DNA from: Nematostella vectensis
Taxonomy: Eukaryota > Cnidaria > Anthozoa > Actiniaria > Edwardsiidae
DNA length: 64,000 nt
Assembly: GCF_932526225.1 (NCBI RefSeq)
Contig: NC_064043.1
Span: 16,492,085-16,556,084, forward strand
Reading direction: 5' to 3'
The position numbers and the translations under genes are program-made. Below the pieces are notes generated by a model, which saw only the letters and a list, made by a program, of their open reading frames with translations, did not search any database and was not told the DNA's origin. This document shows positions 17,501 through 25,686 of this stretch, piece after piece (the stretch's first letter is position 1; the number at the start of each line of letters is the position of its first letter).

Positions 17501-20335
17501 TATCAATCAGTGTACTGTCACTAACTGTCGTACAAGCCCTTTTATCATTCAGTGTACTGTCACTAACTGTCGTACAAGCCCTTTTATCAATCAGTGTACT
17601 GTCACTAACTGTCGTACAAGCCCTTTTATCATTCAGTGTACTGTCACTAACTGTCGTACAAGCCCTTTCATCATTCAGTGTACTGTCACTAACTGTCGTA
17701 CAAGCCCTTTTATCATTCAGTGTACTGTCACTAACTGTCTTACAAGCCCTTTTATCATTCAGTGTACTGTCACTAACTGTCGTACAAGCCCTTTTATCAT
17801 TCAGTGTACTGTCACTAACTGTCGTACAAGCCCTTTTATCATTCAGTGTACTGTCACTAACTGCCATACAAGCCCTTTTATCAATCAGTGTACTGTCACT
17901 AACTGCCATACTTACACAGCAAAAGACAAAGTTTGTTGAGCGTCGTGTCTACCGTTTAAATAGACGATTTAGTCTAGATTTTTTGGTTTTCAAAATCCTA
18001 TGCAACAAAATATAGTTGTTAAAATGTCATAGTCAAGCCAGAACAAAAGATGCGAGGTCGATACGACAAAGCCTCAGTTTGATATTTCCCGGCATGACCT
18101 CACTCTCGGTTAGTAAGTAGTTATACTCTCCAGTGTTTGTTTTAATCTTTTTATTTTAAGGGTCGTTTCATATTGATTGTTTGCTGTTAGTGTAGGGAAT
18201 AAATTAAACCCATTATATACCCAGGAACAACTGGATGCATTTGAGGAAGAGAAGAGAGCCTTGTTGTGTCAGAGCAGCCAAGCACAAAGCGAGGTTAGTA
18301 GACCCACTGCAGATGGATATCTCTCGCGGCGCATTGTATAGCCTGTGTGGCAATGAGCAGGGGAAGGGAGGGAGACCTGACGAGATTATAGTGATTCTCA
18401 ATACATCGCGACCCTTCACCTTGACATTCTAATGGTGATTTTGGTTAGTTCGTGGACGTCAATCATCTGCGTTTCCATAACGATCAAGGCAGACTTCATT
18501 TGTTTCGTGTATCGAAAGTTGTAGTCGACTTTACTCAGGGCCCGAGAGCCACATTTGACAACACGGTAAAGAAACGCAAAAGTTCAGTTCTTATAAAAGG
18601 GTAAAAAATATATTACAAAATATTCAAGGTTCAAGTTTTGCCAGTCATCTCACAAAGAAAGCCACCTCTTCCTTCAAGATTCGATCGCCGTCATGCAAGT
18701 CAACAAACGGCCACGGTTATCACAGATAATATTTGATTTTGCGACCTACTAATTAGATCATCACTTGCTCTAATTCCTGTGAATCTTTTGCCTTCACTGT
18801 TCGTGCCGTGTTCCAAACGTTTTGAAGCAATTTCTGCTGATCATTTGAGCCAAACCGACCTACGCGCTTCGATTCTCCATCTCACAAACAAATGAAGTTG
18901 ACTGCGAAACTGCGATCGTTATGGAAACGCGGATGATTGACGTCCACGATCTAACCAATAACACTGTTAGAATGACAAGGCGAAGGGTCGCGATGTATCG
19001 AGAATCGCTATAATGTTTGCTTAATCAACCATATGAACGTACACTAATCACACCGTGTGGTGTTTGACAGGTCAATAAGTTGAGCGCGCAATACGCCAAG
19101 CTTCTTGGTCACCAGAACAACAAGCAGAAGATCCATCACGTGCTCAAGTTAAAGCAAGAGAACATCAGCCTCAAGACCGTGAGTTTGTAATATTCACTTT
19201 TTCTTGGTTCTTAGATAACAACCATCTGGCTCGACCAAGGCTCGCGTATGGTACGCTGTCTATGTGTATCCTATGGATCCATATCCATTGTGAGAGCCAC
19301 TATGTGCAATGGGGACTACATAACTAATTTTGCTTGCAGATGTTTAATCGGCGATTTCAGTGTTGCGCGGCGAAACAAGGTTGTTGGCGTCAACTAATTT
19401 TGGGCATAAAATACTGAGTAGGCCTGCGAGCAGGCTAATTTAGGCTCTAGATGTTACTAAGTCACGCCCTTCGTAATCAACAGGAAAACGCTAAGCTACG
19501 AGAAACAAATGAAAAGCAAATGCGCGCTTTGAAGAAAATGGAAGAGAAAGCGGGTAACACATCCAAGAAATTTAACCCTAACGAGGCGTTCCAGCACGCC
19601 AAGGAGAACCGTCCTTTAGCTCGATTGAACGGTGAGAGTTTTACACAGAATTATAAAATGTCTTACGCAATGTTTTGTGAATTGAGTTTTTTTCTTGCTA
19701 TTGGAGACATGACGTCTTCCCTCCATGAGAAGCAAACTGATGATAGTTTATAAACCAAGCGTGGAAGCACGGGTGGCCTAGTGTGTTAGCGCGTCGGCCT
19801 CTCACCGCTGTGGCCCAGGTTCGAATCCTGGCTCAAACTATGGATTTTTCCGGGTTCCTGCCTTGATTCGAATGTGTCACAAGTGAGTTGAAGTTATTCT
19901 CCCGTGCTTCCAGTCTTCTCGGATAAGGACACTAAACCGGAGGTCCCGTCTTTTCAAGCTGCACTTCACTAACCTGAACCGAAGGGACGTAAAAGAACCA
20001 CTGGGGACGCAATAAACCCTCTGGCAGTGACCACCCCCAGTGACAGTGCTTACTAACCGAGGGCAATATGTTAGAAAACTGTATATTCGGTTAAATATGT
20101 TACCCTCGATAAACAAAGATTAAACTGAAACAAAGATTAAACTAAACCCATACTTCAAAGATTTACCCATAAACCAAGCCAAGTTACATTGAAAGTTTAA
20201 CGCAACGGAACAACTCCACCTGTAACTTGACCAAGCCAAGTTAGAAGCACACATTAGAAGCTGACCATAACAAAACAACCCCAACAATTCACGCTTGTTT
20301 CTTTTGCAGGCAATACCTCGATAAAGTCGTCGTGA
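1859..20335 (+). CDS. HMMR: HMMR (RHAMM) orthologue, 22 exons, 5' end missing
   Basis: Hyaluronan-mediated motility receptor family: a long coiled-coil, microtubule- and spindle-associated protein that in vertebrates acts at centrosomes and mitotic spindles (TPX2 and dynein light chain partners). Joined exons (1859-1960, 2467-2537, 3302-3382, 3469-3844, 4489-4554, 6939-7012, 7350-7436, 7608-8062, 10909-10979, 11323-11404, 11655-11763, 12894-12983, 13186-13256, 13490-13552, 14952-15005, 15738-15791, 16794-16838, 16919-16967, 18225-18293, 19071-19178, 19484-19631, 20310-20335) give 782 codons with all phases matching; human HMMR has about 725. Seen: N-terminal TPAPGSYDV (residues 3-11), coiled coil throughout, [17 protein letters not shown] (650-666), [31 protein letters not shown], and a tail with [13 protein letters not shown]. 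All correspond to human HMMR in the same order. The first coding exon (human MSFPKAPLKRFN) was not found. It converges on NOC3L. Additional phase-neutral exons cannot be excluded. Confidence 0.9.
2467..2537 (+). CDS. HMMR: HMMR exon, Ser-rich linker
   Basis: Acceptor tttttcag, donor gtattt. It encodes a Ser/Thr-rich linker ending in AKPSRKMDK, phase 1 in and phase 0 out. The split codon with the previous exon gives Asp (TDPKD). Low complexity is expected here between the SHIPPO-like motif and the start of the coiled coil. Confidence 0.75.
3302..3382 (+). CDS. HMMR: HMMR exon, start of coiled coil
   Basis: 27 codons, phase 0-0, acceptor attacag and donor gtgaac. It reads [20 protein letters not shown], with clear heptad spacing (I, L, I, L, I, L), the counterpart of the first human coiled-coil block (KILEKEIRVLLQERG). 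Confidence 0.85.
3469..3844 (+). CDS. HMMR: HMMR exon with five S-[VMI]-N-T motifs
   Basis: 125 codons, phase 0 in and 1 out, acceptor tcttacag, donor gtaagt. Five short motifs recur at 13-18 residue spacing: DRSVNTD (3490-3510), DESVNTS (3529-3549), DLSMNTD (3583-3603), DRSMNTE (3628-3648), SHSINTD (3670-3690). A coiled coil follows ([20 protein letters not shown]). The motifs resemble dynein light chain LC8 docking sites (K/R-S-T-Q-T-D) with Asn replacing Gln; that reading is inference. Confidence 0.85.
3962..4300 (+). repeat. Minisatellite, about 55-bp unit
   Basis: About six copies in an HMMR intron. The unit contains GAACTCCCTGATAACTGGCA and a TTGACGTCAAG palindrome (CRE-like TGACGTCA). 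Confidence 0.85.
4489..4554 (+). CDS. HMMR: HMMR exon, coiled coil
   Basis: Acceptor atttgtag, donor gtaaga. Phase 1-1; reads (E)[20 protein letters not shown]. Only about 20 bp separate its donor from the 33-bp minisatellite in the next intron. Confidence 0.8.
4575..5915 (+). repeat. Minisatellite, 33-bp unit, about 40 copies
   Basis: Pyrimidine-rich unit built on CATAGACCAAGGCTCCCCCT followed by TTACCATTC, inside the HMMR intron 4555-6938. The period is a multiple of three, so frames stay open on the - strand for over 350 codons; these are not genes. Confidence 0.95.
5994..6885 (+). repeat. Minisatellite, 44-50-bp unit with variable C tract
   Basis: About 20 copies with core CACCTGATGGATAG, a C run of 4 to 14 and CTCTGGTGTACTT. 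Unit length varies mainly through the C run. Same HMMR intron as the 33-bp array. Confidence 0.95.
6939..7012 (+). CDS. HMMR: HMMR exon, coiled coil
   Basis: Acceptor ctgttttag, donor gtacac. Phase 1-0; reads (G)[20 protein letters not shown] then QLLQ. It lies about 50 bp after the C-tract minisatellite. Confidence 0.8.
7350..7436 (+). CDS. HMMR: HMMR exon, coiled coil
   Basis: 29 codons, phase 0-0, acceptor tttttgtcag, donor gtaatt. Reads [20 protein letters not shown] then RKAVDEEMA, a highly charged helix. Confidence 0.82.
7608..8062 (+). CDS. HMMR: HMMR long coiled-coil exon with internal duplication
   Basis: 455 nt, phase 0 in and 2 out, acceptor ctatttttag, donor gtaaca. It encodes about 151 residues of uninterrupted coiled coil. 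A 147-nt (49-residue, exactly seven heptads) direct duplication starts at 7713 and 7860; both copies share [10 protein letters not shown]. The multiple-of-seven period keeps the coiled-coil register. Confidence 0.88.
8396..8572 (+). repeat. Minisatellite, 22-bp unit
   Basis: About eight copies of a unit containing GATATCCCAGGGATCCCTTG in the HMMR intron 8063-10908. Confidence 0.9.
8598..9762 (+). repeat. Minisatellite, about 40-bp unit, nearly 30 copies
   Basis: Unit core GATCAGATAGTGAATATCGG and ACTGTTGATTATC, with shorter variants lacking part of the spacer. Follows the 22-bp array directly in the same HMMR intron. Confidence 0.92.
9763..10908 (+). other. Rest of HMMR intron, no feature recognised
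   Basis: Contains a short GA-rich run (9799-9835) and two dispersed copies of TTTCTGGTCGCCGCCCGC (near 9,866 and 10,708), which suggest old repeat material. No exon needed by phase and none recognised. Confidence 0.4.
10909..10979 (+). CDS. HMMR: HMMR exon (TAKFESLEQ)
   Basis: Acceptor ttctcctttag, donor gttagt. Phase 2-1; reads (R)[20 protein letters not shown], matching the human segment around LEDVTAQFESYK. The donor is the first unit of the 35-bp array that fills the next intron. Confidence 0.82.
10979..11220 (+). repeat. Minisatellite, 35-bp unit starting at the HMMR splice donor
   Basis: Six to seven copies of a unit beginning GGTTAGTAAGGCGTACATTG. The first copy starts exactly at the exon/intron border (10,979/10,980), so every unit repeats the 5' splice site G|GTTAGTAAGG. 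Confidence 0.9.
11323..11404 (+). CDS. HMMR: HMMR exon, coiled coil
   Basis: Acceptor gatgccttag, donor gtgaga. Phase 1-2; reads (A)[19 protein letters not shown] then TKASLQY. A second AG six bases on (11,328) would also keep the frame (NAGNAG-like choice, losing two residues), so the start is uncertain by 6 nt. Confidence 0.75.
11655..11763 (+). CDS. HMMR: HMMR exon, Gln-rich coiled coil
   Basis: Acceptor gtttacag, donor gtgctt. Phase 2-0; reads (S)[18 protein letters not shown] followed by a five-Gln run and [13 protein letters not shown]. Confidence 0.8.
11830..12590 (+). other. HMMR intron sequence, no feature recognised
   Basis: A+T-rich sequence upstream of the 26-bp array. I see no exon, transposon ends or repeats that I can support. 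Confidence 0.4.
12594..12893 (+). repeat. Minisatellite, 26-bp unit ending at the HMMR splice acceptor
   Basis: About eleven copies of GTTCAGTAACCCCTTGTCTT followed by TGTGCA. The final unit reads CCTTGTCTTTCACAG and is the acceptor of the exon at 12,894. Every unit carries a pyrimidine stretch followed by GCAG or CAG. Confidence 0.9.
12894..12983 (+). CDS. HMMR: HMMR exon, coiled coil
   Basis: 30 codons, phase 0-0, donor gtgagt. Reads [20 protein letters not shown]. Its acceptor (tgtctttcacag) is the last, slightly altered unit of the 26-bp minisatellite, so the pyrimidine tract is made of repeat sequence. Confidence 0.8.
12996..13115 (+). repeat. Short minisatellite, about 40-bp unit
   Basis: Three imperfect copies of TTCCATAGACCAGGCCGTTG starting about 13 bp after the HMMR donor at 12,984. 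Confidence 0.8.
13186..13256 (+). CDS. HMMR: HMMR exon, coiled coil
   Basis: Acceptor gttatttaag, donor gtaaag. Phase 0-2; reads [20 protein letters not shown] then IFS. Confidence 0.78.
13490..13552 (+). CDS. HMMR: HMMR exon, coiled coil
   Basis: Acceptor gtcatctcag, donor gtaaag. Phase 2-2; reads (S)[19 protein letters not shown] then G. Confidence 0.78.
13580..13612 (+). repeat. Alternating purine-pyrimidine simple repeat
   Basis: ACGT-type tetranucleotide repeats followed by ATGC repeats, self-complementary and potentially cruciform or Z-forming. Confidence 0.7.
13964..14434. mobile_element. hAT-like MITE with long inverted repeats
   Basis: Ends CAGGGGCTCATAAGTAGGGG (left) and the inverse of CAGGGGGTCATAAGTAGGGG (right). 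Similarity of the arms extends to about 100 bp (GTTTCC..GA.TCAGGCTATTTT shared). TCTATGT flanks both sides (13,957-13,963 and 14,435-14,441). CAGGG termini and a 7-8-bp duplication fit hAT. No transposase frame. Confidence 0.85.
14603..14818 (+). repeat. Minisatellite, 45-bp unit
   Basis: About five copies of AAAAGCACTAAAAGTGATTT followed by CTTGCTTTGCGAGGG, alternating two variants (GCACTA/GAACTA). Preceded by a long T tract (14,511-14,537). Confidence 0.9.
14952..15005 (+). CDS. HMMR: HMMR exon containing a T-Q-T motif
   Basis: 54 nt, phase 2-2, acceptor tgtatttag, donor gtgaga. Reads [23 protein letters not shown] is a canonical-looking LC8-type TQT core. Because the exon is phase-neutral it could be skipped without frameshift; the call rests on splice sites, open frame and heptad-like composition. 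Confidence 0.7.
15028..15675 (+). repeat. Minisatellite, 54-bp unit, 12 nearly identical copies
   Basis: Unit includes TTTTATGGCGGCGGTCCTTC and TTTGCCTTCTAGTGCA. Copies differ by about one base, implying recent homogenisation. It begins about 22 bp after the HMMR donor at 15,006. Period divisible by three, so frames of over 200 codons are artefacts. Confidence 0.95.
15738..15791 (+). CDS. HMMR: HMMR exon, coiled coil
   Basis: 54 nt, phase 2-2, acceptor cccttttctag, donor gtaggt. Reads [18 protein letters not shown]. Confidence 0.78.
15971..16296 (+). repeat. Tandem duplication of 163 bp
   Basis: 15,971-16,133 is repeated at 16,134-16,296 with only about two substitutions (ACACATTTTCACAGG versus ACGCATTTTCACGGG). 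Confidence 0.9.
16317..16680 (+). repeat. GAT/GGT trinucleotide-type array
   Basis: Irregular GATGGTGGT-type simple repeat with interspersed GATTATAAT units in the HMMR intron. The open Asp/Gly-rich frame across it is a composition artefact. Confidence 0.9.
16794..16838 (+). CDS. HMMR: HMMR exon, coiled coil
   Basis: 45 nt, phase 2-2, acceptor catctatag, donor gtaaga. Reads [15 protein letters not shown]; corresponds in position to human ENTTAELTEEIN. Confidence 0.75.
16919..16967 (+). CDS. HMMR: HMMR exon ([17 protein letters not shown])
   Basis: Phase 2-0, acceptor ctatgcag, donor gtactc. The peptide aligns with human KWRLLYEELYNKTKPFQ. The donor lies at the first base of the 42-bp minisatellite. 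Confidence 0.88.
16968..17920 (+). repeat. Minisatellite, 42-bp unit starting at the HMMR splice donor
   Basis: About 22 copies of a unit containing GTACTGTCACTAACTGCCAT and ACAAGCCCTTTTATCA. The first degenerate unit supplies the donor GTACTCGTTAACTG at 16,968. Frames stay open on both strands (up to 353 codons) because the period is 14 codons; the exon's own frame hits TAG at 17,088. Confidence 0.93.
18225..18293 (+). CDS. HMMR: HMMR exon ([14 protein letters not shown])
   Basis: 23 codons, phase 0-0, acceptor atacccag, donor gttagt. Aligns with human LQLDAFEVEKQALL. Confidence 0.9.
18385..19014. mobile_element. MITE with about 130-bp inverted repeats
   Basis: The left arm from ATTATAGTGATTCTC (18,385) mirrors the right arm ending GAGAATCGCTATAAT (19,014). 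The shared arm sequence includes CATCGCGACCCTTC, GGACGTCAATCATC and GTTTCCATAACGATC. It fills most of the HMMR intron 18,294-19,070. No coding sequence. Confidence 0.8.
19071..19178 (+). CDS. HMMR: HMMR exon, C-terminal bZIP-like block
   Basis: 36 codons, phase 0-0, acceptor tttgacag, donor gtgagt. Contains [20 protein letters not shown], nearly identical to human [20 protein letters not shown]. This is the basic, leucine-zipper-like HMMR signature linked to centrosome targeting and hyaluronan binding in vertebrates. Confidence 0.95.
19484..19631 (+). CDS. HMMR: HMMR exon, C-terminal tail with KEN box
   Basis: Phase 0 in, 1 out, acceptor atcaacag, donor gtgaga. Continues the zipper ([20 protein letters not shown]), then [20 protein letters not shown]. 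Human has FDPSKAFHHESKENFAL, so the KEN tripeptide (a possible APC/C degron) is conserved. Confidence 0.92.
19768..20150 (+). mobile_element. tRNA-derived SINE
   Basis: Head with pol III A-box-like GTGGCCTAGTGTGTTAGCG and B-box GGTTCGAATCC, spaced as in a tRNA but without an intact cloverleaf acceptor. A unique body follows, then an A-rich tail with repeated AAACAAAGATTAAACT. Located in the last HMMR intron. I do not recognise the family. Confidence 0.75.
20310..20335 (+). CDS. HMMR: HMMR last coding exon
   Basis: Acceptor tttcttttgcag; phase 1 in. Encodes (G)NTSIKSS and stop TGA at 20,333-20,335. It is very short, supported by a strong pyrimidine tract and phase match only. Confidence 0.65.
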
Positions 20336-20697
20336 CACCTTGTTATTATACGCCAAATTCTTAGTGTAATGTAACAAACCTCTATTATTCACTAACTCAA
20401 ATTCTCCTTACCGTGATATACTTGGTAGAGAAGGAAGATGTACGGTTTGATAGAGTAAAAATCTAAAAGCACGCCTCACCATCATGTTGAAGAAGTGCAT
20501 GTAACGATAGGGTACCACCACTTCCCAAACGACGTACTTTTCCCATACTTAACCAATTGTAAATTTGTTTAACCCGTATGAGAGTACAAATGTACGAAAA
20601 ATGTCGAGTAACCTTCCACGCCTTAGTGCCATTGCATGACATATTTAGATTAGATGGCTAATAAGATGTTTGCAACGATATTTCAATGTATCGCCTG

Positions 20698-20703
20698 AAT
20701 AAA
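20698..20703 (+). promoter_or_regulatory. HMMR polyadenylation signal AATAAA
   Basis: First canonical AATAAA after the HMMR stop, about 360 nt downstream, followed by T/G-rich sequence. The putative 3' UTR would be 20,336 to about 20,725. Confidence 0.5.
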
Positions 20704-20739
20704 ATGGCCGTATTATTGTATCTATGTATTGTGTATATG

Positions 20740-21255
20740 TTTATATAATCATACGGGCATTTAACTCGGGTGCTTTATTGAAATATCGTTACACCTACGA
20801 TTAATGATAATACATATAACCAACTCGATTTATTCCAGAGCCCTAGTGGTGCACACTTGTCTTTGTCAATCAATGTGTGACAATGAAGGCACGTATGATA
20901 AGCAGCATTTGTAAAAATGCTCACTCAATACTTGTGTCAGAGTAAGGAAATAATTTTACCAAATTAAAAGAATAGCGCAATTGCTTTCCAGAATCAGCCG
21001 ATGGAAATATATGCTTTTCCCCACTTAATGTTTTTTTAAGAATAAAATTAAGGGCTGACTGAGGGCTGAGACTGTACTTTCTGCTAATTGTAACGAAGTT
21101 GTCTTATTAGCTATAATGTTCCTGGACCAAGCACTTTTTGGTCGCCTGGCGATTTAACAAAGGCTTGGTTCTAGCGCATTCGCTTGTACCTTTACTTTTA
21201 TGAATAAATTACTCAAAAACAGCTTGAACTCTATTGGTTAAGCCTCCTGTGGTCA
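20740..21255. other. Intergenic sequence, no feature recognised
   Basis: A+T-rich spacer between the HMMR 3' end and the 24-bp array. No gene or repeat can be supported. Confidence 0.4.
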
Positions 21256-21261
21256 GTGAGA

Positions 21262-24200
21262 CTATGGTCTTGATATGCAGGGAGGCTATATGGTTTTGAT
21301 ATGCAGGGAGGCTATGGTCTTGATATGCAGGGAGACTATGGTCTTGATATGCAGTGTGACTATGGTCTTGATATGCAGTGTGACTATGGTCTTGATATGC
21401 AGTGTGACTATGGTCTTGATATGCAGTGTGACTATGGTCTTGATATGCAGTATGACTATGGTCTTGATATGCAGTGTGACTATGGTCTTGATATGCAGGG
21501 AGACTGGTCTTGATATGCAGGGAGGCTATATGGTCTTGATATGCAGGGAGGCTATGGTCTTGATATGCAGGGACGCTATGGTCTTGATATGCAGTGTGAC
21601 TATGGTCTTGATATGCAGAGAGACTATGGTCTTGATATGCAGGGAGACTATGGTCTTGATATGCAGGGAGACTATGGTCTTGATATGCAGTGTGACTATG
21701 GTCTTGATATGCAGTGTGACTATGGTCTTGATATGCAGTGTGACTATGGTCTTGATATGCAGGGAGGCTATATGGTCTTGATATGCAGGGAGGCTATGGT
21801 CTTGATATGCAGTGTGACTATGGTCTTGATATGCAGTGTGACTATTGTCTTGACATGCAGTGTGACTATGGTCTTGACATGCAGTGTGACTATGGTCTTG
21901 ATATGCAGGGAGGCTATATGGTCTTGATATGCAAAGAGGCTATATGGTCTTGATATGCAGGGAGGCTATGGTCTTGATATGCAGTGTGACTATGGTCTTG
22001 ATATGCAGTGTGACTATGGTCTTAATATGCAGGGAGGCTATATGGTCTTGATATGCAGGGACGCTATTGTCTTGATATGCAGGGAGGCTATGGTCTTGAT
22101 ATGCAGGGAGGCTATGGTCTTGATATGCAGTGTGACTATGGTCTTGATATGCAGGGAGACTATGGTCTTGATATGCAGGGAGGCTATGGTCTTGATATAC
22201 AGGGAGACTATGGTCTTGATATGCAGTGTGACTATGGTCTTGATATGCAGTGAGACTATGGTCTTGATATGCAGGGAGGCTATGGTCTTGATATGCAGGG
22301 AGGCTATGGTCTTGATATGCAGGGAGACTATGGTCTTGATATGCAGGGAGGCTATGGTCTTGATATGCAGGGAGGCTATGGTCTTGATATGCAGGGAGAC
22401 TATGGTCTTGATATGCAGGGAGACTATGGTCTTGATATGCAGTGTGACTATGGTCATGATATGCAGCGTGACTATGGTCTTGATATGCAGGGAGACTATG
22501 GTCTTGATATGCAGGGAGGCTATGGTCTTGATATGCAGGGAGGCTATGGTCTTGATATGCAGGGAGACTATGGTCTTGATATGCAGGGAGGCTATGGTCT
22601 TGATATGCAGGGAGACTATGGTCTTGATATGCAGAGAGACTATGGTCTTGATATGCAGGGAGGCTATGGTCTTGATATGCAGGGAGGCTATGGTCTTGAT
22701 ATGCAGGGAGGCTATGGTCTTGATATGCAGGGAGGCTATGGTCTTGATATGCAGTGTGACTATGGTCTTGATATGCAGTGTGACTATGGTCTTGATATGC
22801 AGTGTGACTATGGTCTTGATATGCAGTATGACTATGGTCTTGATATGCAGTGTGACTATGGTCTTGATATGCAGGGAGACTATGGTCTTGATATGCAGGG
22901 AGACTATGGTCTTGATATGCAGGGAGACAATGGTCTTGATATGCAGGGAGGCTATATGGTCTTGATATGCAGGGAGACTATGGTCTTGGTATGCAGGGAG
23001 ACTATGGTCTTGATATGCAGGGAGACTATGGTCTTGATATGCAGTGTGACTATGGTCTTAATATGCAGGGAGGCTATATGGTCTTGATATGCAGAGAGAC
23101 TATGGTCTTGATATGCAGGGAGGCTATGGTCTTGATATGCAGGGAGGCTATGGTCTTGATATGCAGTGTGACTATGGTCTTAATATGCAGGGAGACTATG
23201 GTCTTGATATGCAGTGTGACTATGGTCTTGATATGCAGTGTGACTAGGGTCTTGATATGCAGTGTGACTATGGTCTTGATATGCAGTGTGACTATGGTCT
23301 TGATATGCAGTGTGACTATGGTCTTGATATGCAGTATGACTATGGTCTTGATATGCAGTGTGACTATGGTCTTGATATGCAGGGAGACTATGGTCTTGAT
23401 ATGCAGGGAGACTATGGTCTTGATATGCAGGGAGACTATGGTCTTGATATGCAGGGAGGCTATATGGTCTTGATATGCAGGGAGACTATGGTCTTGATAT
23501 GCAGGGAGGCTATGGTCTTGATATGCAGGGAGGCTATATGGTCTTGATATGCAGGGACGTAATGGTCTTGATATGCAGGGAGGCTATGGTCTTGATATTC
23601 AGGGAGGCTATGGTCTTGATATGCAGTGTGACTATGGTCTTGATATGCAGTGTGACTATGGTCTTGATATGCAGTGTGACTATGGTCTTGATATGCAGTG
23701 TGACTATGGTCTTGATATGCAGTGTGACTATGGTCTTGATATGCAGTGTGACTATTGTCTTGACATGCAGTGTGACTATGGTCTTGACATGCAGTGTGAC
23801 TATGGTCTTGATATGCAGGGAGGCTATATGGTCTTGATATGCAAAGAGGCTATATGGTCTTGATATGCAGGGAGGCTATGGTCTTGATATGCAGTGTGAC
23901 TATGGTCTTGATATGCAGTGTGACTATGGTCTTAATATGCAGGGAGGCTATATGGTCTTGATATGCAGGGACGCTATTGTCTTGATATGCAGGGAGGCTA
24001 TGGTCTTGATATGCAGGGAGGCTATGGTCTTGATATGCAGTGTGACTATGGTCTTGATATGCAGGGAGACTATGGTCTTGATATGCAGGGAGGCTATGGT
24101 CTTGATATACAGGGAGACTATGGTCTTGATATGCAGTGTGACTATGGTCTTGATATGCAGTGAGACTATGGTCTTGATATGCAGGGAGGCTATGGTCTTG

Positions 24201-25686
24201 ATATGCAGGGAGGCTATGGTCTTGATATGCAGGGAGACTATGGTCTTGATATGCAGGGAGGCTATGGTCTTGATATGCAGGGAGACTATGGTCTTGATAT
24301 GCAGGGAGACTATGGTCTTGATATGCAGTGTGACTATGGTCATGATATGCAGTGTGACTATGGTCTTGATATGCAGGGAGACTATGGTCTTGATATGCAG
24401 GGAGGCTATGGTCTTGATATGCAGGGAGGCTATGGTCTTGATATGCAGGGAGACTATGGTCTTGATATGCAGGGAGGCTATGGTCTTGATATGCAGGGAG
24501 ACTATGGTCTTGATATGCAGAGAGACTATGGTCTTGATATGCAGGGAGGCTATGGTCTTGATATGCAGGGAGGCTATGGTCTTGATATGCAGGGAGGCTA
24601 TGGTCTTGATATGCAGGGAGGCTATGGTCTTGATATGCAGTGTGACTATGGTCTTGATATGCAGTGTGACTATGGTCTTGATATGCAGTGTGACTATGGT
24701 CTTGATATGCAGTATGACTATGGTCTTGATATGCAGTGTGACTATGGTCTTGATATGCAGGGAGACTATGGTCTTGATATGCAGGGAGACTATGGTCTTG
24801 ATATGCAGGGAGACAATGGTCTTGATATGCAGGGAGGCTATATGGTCTTGATATGCAGGGAGACTATGGTCTTGGTATGCAGGGAGACTATGGTCTTGAT
24901 ATGCAGGGAGACTATGGTCTTGATATGCAGTGTGACTATGGTCTTAATATGCAGGGAGGCTATATGGTCTTGATATGCAGAGAGACTATGGTCTTGATAT
25001 GCAGGGAGGCTATGGTCTTGATATGCAGGGAGGCTATGGTCTTGATATGCAGTGTGACTATGGTCTTAATATGCAGGGAGACTATGGTCTTGATATGCAG
25101 TGTGACTATGGTCTTGATATGCAGTGTGACTAGGGTCTTGATATGCAGTGTGACTATGGTCTTGATATGCAGTGTGACTATGGTCTTGATATGCAGTGTG
25201 ACTATGGTCTTGATATGCAGTATGACTATGGTCTTGATATGCAGTGTGACTATGGTCTTGATATGCAGGGAGACTATGGTCTTGATATGCAGGGAGACTA
25301 TGGTCTTGATATGCAGGGAGACTATGGTCTTGATATGCAGGGAGGCTATATGGTCTTGATATGCAGGGAGACTATGGTCTTGATATGCAGGGAGGCTATG
25401 GTCTTGATATGCAGGGAGGCTATATGGTCTTGATATGCAGGGACGTAATGGTCTTGATATGCAGGGAGGCTATGGTCTTGATATTCAGGGAGGCTATGGT
25501 CTTGATATGCAGTGTGACTATGGTCTTGATATGCAGTGTGACTATGGTCTTGATATGCAGTGTGACTATGGTCTTGATATGCAGTGTGACTATGGTCTTG
25601 ATATGCAGTGTGACTATGGTCTTGATATGCAGGGAGGCTATGGTCTTGATATGCAGTGTGATTATGGTCTTGATATGCAGTGTGAC
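21262..25686 (+). repeat. Minisatellite, 24-bp unit, about 184 copies, higher-order structure
   Basis: Unit TATGGTCTTGATATGCAG plus GGAGGC, GGAGAC or TGTGAC. Occasional 26-bp units (GGCTATATGG) shift the frame. A block from about 21,955 recurs at 23,865 (offset 1,910), and 23,257 recurs at 25,143 (offset 1,886), so long segments were duplicated recently. Frames of up to 336 codons (GYGLDMQ repeats) are artefacts. Confidence 0.95.

Noticed and set aside
16954-18015. 353-codon frame of [14 protein letters not shown] repeats resembling a membrane protein
   Set aside because: 42-bp array; its frame differs from the HMMR exon that precedes it, and the exon's own frame stops at 17,088.
19775-19845. 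A functional tRNA gene
   Set aside because: A- and B-box-like sequences are present, but the acceptor stem does not close and a SINE-like body and tail follow.
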